Source: JBEKTY01 sp049515555 (GTDB lineage: Bacteria; Planctomycetota; Planctomycetia; Pirellulales; Thermoguttaceae). Taken from it: a stretch of DNA of 64,000 nucleotides. Location of the stretch: positions 30,735 to 94,734 of the forward strand of contig JBEKTY010000003.1 in the NCBI GenBank assembly GCA_049515555.1, written 5' to 3'. Below, in pieces: positions 17,004 through 25,777 of this stretch; positions within the stretch are counted from its first letter, which is position 1; each line of letters begins with the position of its first letter. The notes below the pieces were generated by a model. The model saw nothing but the letters and a program-made list of their open reading frames with translations. It did not search any database and was not told where the DNA came from. Position numbers and translations under genes: made by a program.

Positions 17004-17337
17004 GGCGTTCTCCTTTTGTTCTGTGCTACTTGCGGACAGGCATTACGAGATTCGAGTCTTTAGAGTTCCAAACGGCCGGCAGGGCCCCGCACAACCCAGG
17101 GCACTGTCAACCAGGTCACGCCCACTATATCATGGCCAAGTTGCAGAGCAATCATACTTTCGTATAGGTGGCCGCCTGCTGATCTCCACCAGAGGGGGTA
17201 TCGCGCGGCGAGCCGTACAGCAGTCCGGCACACCAAGAGGAGAGAACGAATTGGAACTCCACGCAGCTCTCGGCTAACATGGAAGGAAGTTGTCGCGCGG
17301 AGCGTGTCCGAGCGGAGTCCCAACGGTAAATATCGGC
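17004..17337. promoter_or_regulatory. Divergent promoter region between the GH operon and PQQ-propeller genes
   Basis: The region separates two divergent transcription units and contains a 21-nt box at 17150-17170 (plus strand AATCATACTTTCGTATAGGT, then G). An identical 21-mer, in opposite orientation, occurs in the divergent intergenic region near 35.3 kb. The core is ATAC-N4-GTAT. A TATATCAT element lies at 17124-17133. No defined sigma factor or regulator can be named. Confidence 0.45.
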
Positions 17338-18645
17338 ATGTATCGTAGACTGGTGTGTGGGCTGTTTGTGGCTCTGGTCGCCGCGGTCCAGACTGCTCTG
17401 GAGGCCGAGGATGGAAGGACCACCCAACCAGCCGTTGCGAAGACGGGCGACGCCGTCGATATCATGTGGCGATTCGACGGTAACGGTCGTTTTCCGGACA
17501 TCCACCCGCCCGCCGAATGGTCGGACGACAGGAATATTCTCTGGAAGACGCCCGTTGAGATCGGCGGCTATTCTTCGCCGATCGTCGCCGGGGACAAGGT
17601 CTTCGTGACGGCCGAAATGGGCAGCCTCGTCTGCCTCGACGTTGCCCGCGGGAAGATCCTCTGGCAGAAGGACCTCTTCAGCAAGGACAGCCGAGACATC
17701 CCGGCCGATCTGTCCAAGAAACTTATGCGGGGCTGCGGCGGCGAGAGCAAGCAGTCTACCCCCACACCCACCAGCAACGGCGCGCTCGTATTCTATATCA
17801 ATGCCATGGGGCTCTGCGCCTGCTACGATTTGCAGGGGAACCAGCAGTGGATCCGGATCATCGAGACGGCCGAGGACGAAGAGCACTTCACGGCCTCGCC
17901 GATTTTTCTCGGAGACCAGATCATTCTATCTTGGGGATGCCTCCTGGCCCTCAGTGCGAAAGACGGCAGAACGCTGTGGAAAGCTGCGGAGGCCAAACCC
18001 ACCTTCGGCGCACCCGTGATCGCAAAGATCGGCGGCGAGGCAGTCGCCATCACGTCCGGCGGTGATATCGTGAGGCTGGTCGACGGCGAGATCCTCTGCT
18101 CCGGGCTGTTTGAGTCGACCTACACCACGCCCCTGGTCGAGGGCAATGTCCTTTATGTCATCGACGTCAAGGCCAGGGCGCTGCAACTGCCCGCCAAGGC
18201 CGAGAAGGGCATGCGGCTGAAAGAGCTTTGGAAGACCAGGCTCCGCGGCACGTTCATGGCCTCCCCCGGTTACCGAGACGGCCTCATTTACACGATCGAC
18301 AACCAAAGGTGCCGACTCCATATCATCGACGCGAAAAACGGCGATGTCCTGACGGTCAGCCGTGCCGTGGACGATGCGACCAAGACCGAGAAGACCGTCT
18401 CGGGCGTGAAGATCGAAGGCTTGGCGGCCGCAAAGTACACCTATGCCAGCCCGGCCATTGCGGGCCGGAATGTCTTCTTCTTCGACGACGCGGGAAACAC
18501 GGCCGTGCTGGAACTCGGCCGGGAGTACAAGTTGGTGCGAGTCAACAAGATCAAAGACGGTTTCGTAGGGACGCCCTTCTTCGTCAAGGATAAAATCATC
18601 ATCCGCGGCAGCCAGACCGTTTACTGCATAGGAGCTAAACAATAA
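17338..18645 (+). CDS. Secreted PQQ-like beta-propeller protein
   Basis: The product (435 residues) has a signal peptide (MYRRLVCGLFVALVAAVQTA) followed by an outer-membrane BamB/PQQ-dehydrogenase-like beta-propeller. Its repeats include GSLVCLDVARGKILWQKDLF, CYDLQGNQQWIR and ALSAKDGRTLWKA. The Trp docking motifs fit the PQQ_2 repeat family, but no quinoprotein catalytic residues are evident, so cofactor binding should not be assumed. An earlier TTG at 17290 is possible; I prefer the ATG because it directly precedes the signal peptide. Its stop overlaps the start of the next propeller gene (TAATG), which suggests coupled translation. Confidence 0.8.
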   Translation: MYRRLVCGLFVALVAAVQTALEAEDGRTTQPAVAKTGDAVDIMWRFDGNGRFPDIHPPAEWSDDRNILWKTPVEIGGYSSPIVAGDKVFVTAEMGSLVCLDVARGKILWQKDLFSKDSRDIPADLSKKLMRGCGGESKQSTPTPTSNGALVFYINAMGLCACYDLQGNQQWIRIIETAEDEEHFTASPIFLGDQIILSWGCLLALSAKDGRTLWKAAEAKPTFGAPVIAKIGGEAVAITSGGDIVRLVDGEILCSGLFESTYTTPLVEGNVLYVIDVKARALQLPAKAEKGMRLKELWKTRLRGTFMASPGYRDGLIYTIDNQRCRLHIIDAKNGDVLTVSRAVDDATKTEKTVSGVKIEGLAAAKYTYASPAIAGRNVFFFDDAGNTAVLELGREYKLVRVNKIKDGFVGTPFFVKDKIIIRGSQTVYCIGAKQ

Positions 18646-20126
18646 TGGGAACCAAAGGCATTTATCTCGGAACAATGTTGATCCTGTGTCTGGTGTGTGC
18701 CTCGGCGGCGGCGGGGGAGAAGGTCGCGATGAACTCGCCGGGCGCCGCGGATTGGCCCCATTGGGCAGGGCCCAAGGGCGATTGCACCACGGATGAGAAG
18801 GGATTGCTGAAGGCGTGGCCGAAGGAAGGCCCCCGCGTGCTCTGGAGAATCGCGGTGGGCACCGGCTCCAACCATCCTTCCGTTGCCGGCGACGACCTGT
18901 GCTTCGGCCAGTTGGATGGCGATTCGGAGCATGAATCCATAAAGTGCCTGGATGCCGACACCGGCAAGGAGAAATGGAGTCACACATATAATGTGCCTCC
19001 TGTCTATACCGTCGGTTGGGGCGAGCTGGGCGTGCGGGCCACGCCTACGATTACTGACCAGTACGTGTATGAAGTGGGGACCTTTGGGCATGGTTTCTGC
19101 TTTGAACGGAAGACTGGGAAGATCGTCTGGAAACACAACTTCCGGGAAGAGTCTCCCTATCTGGACGGATCGCTGAAAGGCGACGGCAACCTGGAGTGGA
19201 AAGGCTTCAACGGCTCGCTGCTCCCCATCGGCGACAAGATCGTCGTGTTCTACTGGCAGGGCGGAAACCCTGCCATTCCCGCCTGGGCCAAGACGGACGT
19301 GACCGACAAGATGCAGGTGTTCGCTTACGGTGCCCTCACGGGCAAGGTGCTGTGGAAGTTCCAGGAAACGTGTCCGCCCGGCAGCCGCGGTCCCGGCCTG
19401 ATCACGGGCGGCGGGCTACCCATCACGTTCAACAAGGAAGACTGTATCGTGGTTCATGGCAACCGCGAGTGGAAGATCCTGCGACTGGCCGACGGCAAGC
19501 AGGTCTGGCACTGGCAGTGCTGCGGGCCCCAGGAAGCCCCCGCGTGGGCCTGTGGCGGACTCCGGCCCGTCGCCGACAAGCTCTATCTGGATAATCTAAA
19601 CGGCTGGCAGACGTCTCTTGTGGAGTGCGATTTCTCCCAGGCCGATCCCAAGCCCAAAGTGCTCTGGTCGGGCAACCCGGTACATGAAGCCGTTACGCCG
19701 CCCGTGATCTTGAACGGCTATCTGTATGGCTTCTGGGCCGACAGTCGCGAAGAATCGTGGGAACTGAGCGCGAAACCAGACAAAGTCAATTTCTCGCTCC
19801 GCTGCACGGAAGTGAAAACCGGGAAACTTCAATGGTCACGGCCGGGATATTTCATGGGACTCTCCATGAGCGCCGCCGACGGGCATGTTTACGTTCGCAG
19901 CCATCAGACCCTTACGCTGATCGAGGCCAATCCGAGCGCCTACGTGGAGAAGGGGCGGATCGAGAAGATACATAACTTGCGGAACAAGGGACCCCGCGGC
20001 GCAAAGGGCTTGCTGGATTGGAACATGCCGGTGATCGCCCGCGGACGGTTGTATATCCGAACACCCGTCGAGATCATTTGCTATGACATCAAAGACCGCG
20101 GCGCCGCCGGCGAGGCGGTGCAGTAA
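18645..20126 (+). CDS. Secreted PQQ-like beta-propeller protein
   Basis: The product (493 residues) has a signal peptide (MGTKGIYLGTMLILCLVCAS) and propeller repeats of PQQ type (KCLDADTGKEKWSHTYN, CFERKTGKIVWKHNF, VFAYGALTGKVLWKFQ). The opening ADWPHWAGPKGD is the usual start of planctomycete PQQ-propeller proteins (W.xWrGPxrdG). The ATG overlaps the previous stop by one base, and AGGAG lies about 10 nt upstream inside the previous gene. With its neighbour it probably forms a pair of secreted scaffold or ligand-binding proteins; enzyme activity is unproven. Confidence 0.85.
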   Translation: MGTKGIYLGTMLILCLVCASAAAGEKVAMNSPGAADWPHWAGPKGDCTTDEKGLLKAWPKEGPRVLWRIAVGTGSNHPSVAGDDLCFGQLDGDSEHESIKCLDADTGKEKWSHTYNVPPVYTVGWGELGVRATPTITDQYVYEVGTFGHGFCFERKTGKIVWKHNFREESPYLDGSLKGDGNLEWKGFNGSLLPIGDKIVVFYWQGGNPAIPAWAKTDVTDKMQVFAYGALTGKVLWKFQETCPPGSRGPGLITGGGLPITFNKEDCIVVHGNREWKILRLADGKQVWHWQCCGPQEAPAWACGGLRPVADKLYLDNLNGWQTSLVECDFSQADPKPKVLWSGNPVHEAVTPPVILNGYLYGFWADSREESWELSAKPDKVNFSLRCTEVKTGKLQWSRPGYFMGLSMSAADGHVYVRSHQTLTLIEANPSAYVEKGRIEKIHNLRNKGPRGAKGLLDWNMPVIARGRLYIRTPVEIICYDIKDRGAAGEAVQ

Positions 20127-20140
20127 GGAGCGTTCGATAG

Positions 20141-20310
20141 TAACTGGAGTTCGGCAAATTAGAGTGAGGACGGCAAAAGCGGTCCCCCTCTCCCTCCGGG
20201 AGAGGGTCGGGGTGAGGGGAGCCTGCGCTCGGCACAAAGAATGGAGAAGCAGGATCCTCGCCAATTTCCCCTCACCCTAGCCCTCTCCCGGAGGGAGAAG
20301 GGACCGGGCA
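20141..20310. repeat. Palindromic repeat, family A, copy 2 (170 nt)
   Basis: This copy aligns along its length with the one at 2.3-2.5 kb, from TAACTGGAGTT to GGACCGGGCA. It lies directly after the second propeller gene and before the alpha/alpha-toroid hydrolase gene, so it could end or attenuate transcription. No poly-T tract follows. Confidence 0.9.
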
Positions 20311-20363
20311 ATCCGCAATTCGCAGAAGTCCAGCGGTAACACAAAGCGTGGGAGGGCCCAGCG

Positions 20364-23024
20364 ATGCATCGTCCACTTCGTGCCTTGGTCTTGGCGGTAA
20401 TAGTGTGCGGGCCGGTCCACCGCGCCGCGGACGGCGCAGGACCCGCAAAGAAGTATTTCGCCCACCCTGCGGTCGAGGACCGCAACGGGGTCATCGCCCC
20501 GTGGTACGGGGGACAAAACGGCCAGTGCGACTTCCGCGTCCGCATCGCGGCCGAAACGCTCAAACGCTATCCTTGGGCCGACAAAAGCCTGGCGGTCATG
20601 CCCGCGCCGCATTTCGTTTTCAACGGGCACTGGGGCATCAAACCCGACGGGACCATTCTCGTCAACCCGAAGCTCAGCGACTGGGACAACGGCGACGTGG
20701 GCCAGCGGTCGGTGAGTCTGCTGTTCGGGCTGGCCGAGTATTATCGCTACAGCGGCGATCCGGCCGCCGTCGGGTTGGTCACGTTGACCGCAGACTACTT
20801 GCTGGATTATTGCCAAACTTCGGCCGATCACCGCTGGCCCGGCTTTCCTGTCAGCGCTCCCACAAAAGGCAAGGCTTACGGCCGGGCCGACCCGCACGGC
20901 TTTATCCAGTTGGACCTCAGCGCACAACTTGGCTCGGCCGTGCTCGCGGCCTACAAGCTGACGGGCAATCCGCGCTACCTGGATGCCGTCAAGCGGTGGG
21001 CCGATCTGCTGGCCGGGCACTGCGACTATGGCCCCGGACGGCCTCCCTGGAACCGCTACGCCAACCCCGAGGACGTGAAGTGGGACACGCGTCAGACGGC
21101 CGGCATTGCGCTCGTCTTGCAGTTCCTCGACGATTGTGTCCGCGGGGGCTATCAAGGCAAGGACGGCGCGCTAATCAGGGCCCGCGAGGCGGGGGAGAAG
21201 TACCTCCGCGACGTTATGATGCCGCAGTGGAGCCGCGATCGCACGTTCGGGCACAACTTCTGGGACTGGGAGAATGCCACCGATACGTGCGCGGTGTCGT
21301 CTTACGCGGCGGACTACATGATGGGCCGCCGCGAGTCGTTCCCCGACTGGAAAATCGACGCGCGGAACATCCTCACGCTGTTCCTATGCCGTTCCAGCGT
21401 CGATCCGGCGTCTGCCGGCGGCGTTTACTCCGGCGCGTGGGCCGTGCCGGAGGCCAACAATTGCTGCGGAAAATCATTGCAATATCCGACCATGGGCCTG
21501 GCGGCAACCCTCGCCCGCTATGCCCTGCTGGCCGATAGCGCCTGGGCGCGGGAGGTGGCGCGCCGGCAAGCCCTGCTGGCGACCTACGATGCCCACGAAA
21601 CGGGCGTTGTGGAAGACGGCGTCGACGGCGGCCCAGTGGTGGCGGGCGACTGGTTCAATCTGGCTCATCCCTGGCCGCTGCGCGCCACCCTGCGGCTCCT
21701 GGCCTGGCAACCGGAGGCGCTGGGGGCCGATCGCGAGAACCACATCATGCGGAGCACCACGGTGGTTTCCGCGGTGCATTACGACAAAGGCCGGATCGCG
21801 TATTCCACCGCCGGCGCCGCGGCCCCCAGCGAGGACGTGCTGCGGTTGGCATTTCAACCCCGCTCGGTTTCCGCCGGCGGCAAGCCTTTGCCGAGGCGGC
21901 AGGAACCCCTGCAACAGCTCCCCTCGCCTTCTGGGAGAGGGGCAGGGGCTGAGGGCTGGACGAACCAAAACGGCTTCACCGTCAAACCCCTGCCAAACGG
22001 CGACTGCCTTGTCACCATTCGCCATTATGGCCAAAGCGACGTGGTCGTCGAGGGCGACGACCCGCAAGAGTTGGCCCCCGCCGACCGGCTGCACTATGCG
22101 GGAACATGGTCGACGGAGGATGGCGCCGGCACATCGGGCGGAGAACTCCACGTTGCGTCGCAGGCAGGCGCACGCGTGAGCGGCGACTTCGAGGGCAATC
22201 AGGTTCGGTTGATCGGGCGGGCCGATCCCAGCGGCGGGAAGGCCGACGTGTATCTCGACGGCGTGAAGCAGCTTTGCGGCGTCGATTTCTGGTGCCCTCA
22301 AAGCCGTGCTCAGCAGGTCCTGGTTTACAACAGTGGCCTGGCCCAGGGCCGGCATCGTCTGGAGATCGTGGCCCTGGGGACGAAGAACCCATGGTCGTCC
22401 GGCACGCGGGTCTACATCGGCGGGGTGCAGTCGTCGGCCGCGGAGGGCCGAAGTGGCTTCGGCGCGGGCGGCGGGCCGGCTGACACCCAACGCGTGGTCT
22501 TCGGCTATGTGGGCCGCAAGGACTACGTCGACTCGACCGGCGGCACATGGCGGCCCGCCACCGAATTCATCCTGCGGCTCAAGCCCTCGGCCGACCTGGT
22601 TCCCTTGTCTTTCTGGACCGAGCCGCGGGTGCAACAGGCCGCGCTCACGCCCGACCCGGAGCTGTATCGCTACGGAATTCACGGCCGCGACTTCACAGCG
22701 TACTTTACGGTGCTGCCCGCGCAGCCCTATCACGTAAGGCTGAAGTTCTGCCAGACCGAACAGCCCGCCAAGCCCGGCGGCTATGCGACCAACGTCGACA
22801 TTTGCGGCCGCCAGGTGGTCCGCGACATGGACATTGCCGCCACGGCCGGCGGGCTGGGCCGTGCCGTTGACCTGGTCTTCAACGACATCCGGCCGGCCGG
22901 CGGCGTCGTCTCTGTCCGTCTTTGGAACGGCCATGCGGGCGAGGCGATGATCCAGGCGATCGAGGTCGGTCCGGGCCCCAGCCCGCCCGGGGCCAAGGCG
23001 GTGCAGTCTACTTCAGCTCGATGA
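20364..23024 (+). CDS. Secreted alpha/alpha-toroid glycoside-hydrolase-like protein with malectin-like C-terminus
   Basis: The product (886 residues) has a signal peptide (MHRPLRALVLAVIVCGPVHR) and an all-helical toroid (about residues 30-480) with repeated Trp/Tyr-rich helices (GLAEYYRYSGDPAAV, AAYKLTGNPRYLDAVKRWAD). A beta-sandwich follows (about 570-700), then a malectin-like domain (FTAYFTVLPAQPYHVRLKFC ... AIEVGPG). The fold suits a six-hairpin glycosidase or lyase, but no family catalytic motif is certain. GGGAGG precedes the ATG. Residues about 516-530 (QLPSPSGRGAGAEG) are the translation of half a family A palindrome. The end overlaps the convergent gene by 17 nt. Confidence 0.75.
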   Translation: MHRPLRALVLAVIVCGPVHRAADGAGPAKKYFAHPAVEDRNGVIAPWYGGQNGQCDFRVRIAAETLKRYPWADKSLAVMPAPHFVFNGHWGIKPDGTILVNPKLSDWDNGDVGQRSVSLLFGLAEYYRYSGDPAAVGLVTLTADYLLDYCQTSADHRWPGFPVSAPTKGKAYGRADPHGFIQLDLSAQLGSAVLAAYKLTGNPRYLDAVKRWADLLAGHCDYGPGRPPWNRYANPEDVKWDTRQTAGIALVLQFLDDCVRGGYQGKDGALIRAREAGEKYLRDVMMPQWSRDRTFGHNFWDWENATDTCAVSSYAADYMMGRRESFPDWKIDARNILTLFLCRSSVDPASAGGVYSGAWAVPEANNCCGKSLQYPTMGLAATLARYALLADSAWAREVARRQALLATYDAHETGVVEDGVDGGPVVAGDWFNLAHPWPLRATLRLLAWQPEALGADRENHIMRSTTVVSAVHYDKGRIAYSTAGAAAPSEDVLRLAFQPRSVSAGGKPLPRRQEPLQQLPSPSGRGAGAEGWTNQNGFTVKPLPNGDCLVTIRHYGQSDVVVEGDDPQELAPADRLHYAGTWSTEDGAGTSGGELHVASQAGARVSGDFEGNQVRLIGRADPSGGKADVYLDGVKQLCGVDFWCPQSRAQQVLVYNSGLAQGRHRLEIVALGTKNPWSSGTRVYIGGVQSSAAEGRSGFGAGGGPADTQRVVFGYVGRKDYVDSTGGTWRPATEFILRLKPSADLVPLSFWTEPRVQQAALTPDPELYRYGIHGRDFTAYFTVLPAQPYHVRLKFCQTEQPAKPGGYATNVDICGRQVVRDMDIAATAGGLGRAVDLVFNDIRPAGGVVSVRLWNGHAGEAMIQAIEVGPGPSPPGAKAVQSTSAR
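21917..21957. repeat. Half palindrome of family A inside a coding sequence
   Basis: The stretch CCCCTCGCCTTCTGGGAGAG followed by GGGCAGGGGCTGAGGG is the left half of the family A unit. It is read in frame between the toroid domain and the following beta-sandwich, a linker position that could tolerate an insertion. Confidence 0.7.
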
Positions 23025-25752
23025 TCCGCAGGCCCCCGGCGACGACTTCGCACCGGACCGTATTCTGCTCTACCGGCAGCCGATCCGTCGGCAGCAGCCG
23101 ATCGCGTGCCGATTGGATTCTCACGCGGGCGTGGATCGTCACCTGGCGGTTCTCGCGGAAGTCGCTGGGCGTGATGCCCTGTTGCGGCTTGCGCTGGCCC
23201 GCGGGGTTCAGGAGCGTCACCAGCCAGCCGCCCAAGGTGCGGTTGACCATCCACTGCACCTCGCCCGCGACCTCGATGGGCATCAGCCCGCGGGTGAGAT
23301 GGGCCATGAGCCGCGGGAGCACGGGCATGGCACGGCGGTCGATGCCCATTCCGTAGGGCACGGCAAGGTACACCAACCGGCCGCGGCCGCGATCGAAGGC
23401 CGCCGAGAAGCATTTGCCATCCGGCGTACATGCCAGCGTCCGGCCTTTTTTGGCATCGATGGGCCGGAAGCGGAACCGCTGCGAAGGATGCTCGGTGGCC
23501 TGGCCCAGCCAGCAATAGGCGTCGGCCTCGGCCGTGGCCCCCGCGGCGGGCAACTGTAGCGCCGCCCGGCCCGGCCCGCTGACGTGGCCGTCGGCCACCA
23601 GCAGCGTGCCGCCATTGGCCACGTATTGCCCCAGCCGCTGGCCCTCGGCCGCCGTAAGCTCGATTTCGCCGGCCACAATCGCGACCGGGTAAGTGTCGAG
23701 GGTCGTCCAGCGTTTCACGTCCGTGTAGGCGCAGACCACGTCGAAGATGTCGCCGAAGGGACTGGCCGGGTAGACCTCGTTGGTGCCGGTGATGGGCTTC
23801 TCGCTCTCCGGGCCGATGGGAAAGTATGCCGTCGAGAAATACTCCTCGAGCATCCGCTCATGATCGCCATAGCCGAAGCGATCCCGGTGACCGTGCCAGT
23901 TCTGGAACGAATTGGGCCAGAACGGCGCCGGCTCCCAACCATGCGCATAATCGACAAGGAAGGCCACGGGCGTGAAAGGAACGCCGCGCTCCGGCTCGGC
24001 CGCCGTGAGCCGCAGGAAACGGTCCACCAGCTTGCCCTTGGGCGATAACTGGACCTCGCGGATGCCGGCCGCGCTGGTGCCGCCGGGCCGCCAGTATTCG
24101 TCGAAACCCTGCTCGTGATAGAACATCGACGAGCCGGCCATGTACTGGTACCAGATGTCGAACTTGTACCAGGTCATGCCGGCGCCCGAGTAGACCGAAT
24201 AGTAATTGTCGAGGATGTTCTGGGGCGCATGGAAGCTGCCCTCGTTGCTGAAGATCGTGGCGGAATCGCCGAAATTGCAGGAGCGATAGGTGGCCGTCAG
24301 GCGCCCCTCCTGCCGCGCCATGCCCCGCAAGAAGGCCCAGCGCATGGGCAGGAGCGACGACGTGGTGGCGGAGGACTCGTAGCCCAGCGTCCGCGCGCCC
24401 CATAGGCTCGACAGGGGCAGGAAGGCGATATTGCCGCTCGACAGGCAGGGGATGACGTCCTGGTAGGGGTTGCGATCCAAATCGCGGCCGTACACCTGGC
24501 GGTACTTCGCCGCGTTGCCGGCCAGCGTCAGGGGCGTAAAGGCCTCGACCAACTGCCGCCGGGTCCGGGCCGCGGCCGTAGCCTGCCGCATTGCCGCCTC
24601 GTCGGGATAGAAGTAGCCCAGGCCCTCCCCGGCAATCGAGCCCACGTAACGCTCGCGGTATTTCGCGAACAACTGCAACCCCTTCTCGCCGATAGCCTTG
24701 TCCGGGGCGTAGTTCATCATCATGGCCCACGGGCGGTCGGGGTGCTGGTCGAGCCAGCGGGCGAAGCGCCGGCCGACCTCCCGCACCTCGCCCGTCTTGT
24801 CGTCCGTGGCGAAGACGGCCGGACCGGCGCCGTGGAAGGTGGGCACGATCCGCGGATCGGAGAAGATCGGAACATCCTCCCGCCCGGCATATTTCCGCTC
24901 GAATTGCCCCCGGGTCTCGGCGTCGGCTACGTGGTAGGGCGCCTTCACGCGATCGGGCTTGTCGCTCAGCCAGTTATCGGCCGGATCGCCGCGCATGTTC
25001 CACAGGTACAGGAACCCCTTGTCGCGAAACGTGCGGGGCTTCCACGCCGGCGGCGGCTCGAAGGCTGGCCGGTTGCGGGCCAGCGGCTCCAGGTCGCCCG
25101 CGACACCGCCTCGATAACCTTCCAGGACCGCCCAGGCCGGGCTCCGCGGCCGCTCCTTGATCCTGGGGCGGTATGCCGTGTCGGTCGTCAGCACGATGAC
25201 GTCCACCTGCCGCGGCACGGGCTGCTTCGTCGTGGACCGCAGGCTGAGCTGCGCCGGACCCTTTTTCAACGCCGCCTCCCGCTTGTCCCAAGTGAAGACC
25301 CAGCCCCAGTAGAGCTTCATTTCGTTGTCTTCATCGACCATGGGCCGCTCACCATAACGGCCGATCCACCGCGGCGCGCCCGGTTGCTCAAGCTCGATCT
25401 GGAATCGCTGCGTGGCCTGGCGCCAATCGCCATAGCGGACCCACACGGCGTATGTGCCGGCTGCCGGGACCTCGATGGTCTTCGTGGCCACGGCGCGGTC
25501 GTCATCGGCGCCGGTGGCGATGGAGAGGAAGCCGCTCTCGCCGCCCATGTTCCATTCGGCGGCCCAGCCGGGACCGGAGAGGCCCCAATGGCCGTCGGTC
25601 TTCTTCATTTCGGGCCGGCCCATGGGCCAGCAATAGCCGCGGATGCCGTCCAGGTGCTCGGCCTCGATCCAGACGGTCTCGGCGGCGGAGGCCGGCGGGG
25701 CAAGGCAGCACAAGATGCACGCCCGCATGACGAAGTTCGATGGCGTGAGCAT
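23008..25752 (-). CDS. Large secreted protein, putative TIM-barrel hydrolase with carbohydrate-binding N-terminus
   Basis: The product (914 residues) has an export signal (...MRACILCCLAPPASAAE; two Cys make a lipoprotein possible). Residues 25-180 look like a carbohydrate-binding beta-sandwich (VWIEAEHLDGIRGY, TYAVWVRYGDW). The centre has the look of a TIM barrel (YVGSIAGEGLGYFYPDEA, AGMTWYKFDIWYQYMAG). Residues about 690-790 contain a GATase-like region (GQRLGQYVANGGTLLVADGH), as in GH42-type proteins. I cannot name the family or catalytic residues with confidence. It lies 25 nt after the MacA-like gene on the same strand. ATG 25728 is an alternative start. Confidence 0.65.
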   Translation of the reverse strand: MLTPSNFVMRACILCCLAPPASAAETVWIEAEHLDGIRGYCWPMGRPEMKKTDGHWGLSGPGWAAEWNMGGESGFLSIATGADDDRAVATKTIEVPAAGTYAVWVRYGDWRQATQRFQIELEQPGAPRWIGRYGERPMVDEDNEMKLYWGWVFTWDKREAALKKGPAQLSLRSTTKQPVPRQVDVIVLTTDTAYRPRIKERPRSPAWAVLEGYRGGVAGDLEPLARNRPAFEPPPAWKPRTFRDKGFLYLWNMRGDPADNWLSDKPDRVKAPYHVADAETRGQFERKYAGREDVPIFSDPRIVPTFHGAGPAVFATDDKTGEVREVGRRFARWLDQHPDRPWAMMMNYAPDKAIGEKGLQLFAKYRERYVGSIAGEGLGYFYPDEAAMRQATAAARTRRQLVEAFTPLTLAGNAAKYRQVYGRDLDRNPYQDVIPCLSSGNIAFLPLSSLWGARTLGYESSATTSSLLPMRWAFLRGMARQEGRLTATYRSCNFGDSATIFSNEGSFHAPQNILDNYYSVYSGAGMTWYKFDIWYQYMAGSSMFYHEQGFDEYWRPGGTSAAGIREVQLSPKGKLVDRFLRLTAAEPERGVPFTPVAFLVDYAHGWEPAPFWPNSFQNWHGHRDRFGYGDHERMLEEYFSTAYFPIGPESEKPITGTNEVYPASPFGDIFDVVCAYTDVKRWTTLDTYPVAIVAGEIELTAAEGQRLGQYVANGGTLLVADGHVSGPGRAALQLPAAGATAEADAYCWLGQATEHPSQRFRFRPIDAKKGRTLACTPDGKCFSAAFDRGRGRLVYLAVPYGMGIDRRAMPVLPRLMAHLTRGLMPIEVAGEVQWMVNRTLGGWLVTLLNPAGQRKPQQGITPSDFRENRQVTIHARVRIQSARDRLLPTDRLPVEQNTVRCEVVAGGLRIIELK

Positions 25753-25777
25753 GATGTCCCCGGCGCAGGCCGTGTCT

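Noticed and set aside
17150..17171. A loxP-like recombination site
   Set aside because: One arm resembles a loxP half-site (11 of 13 positions), but there is no second inverted arm at the right spacing and no recombinase gene.
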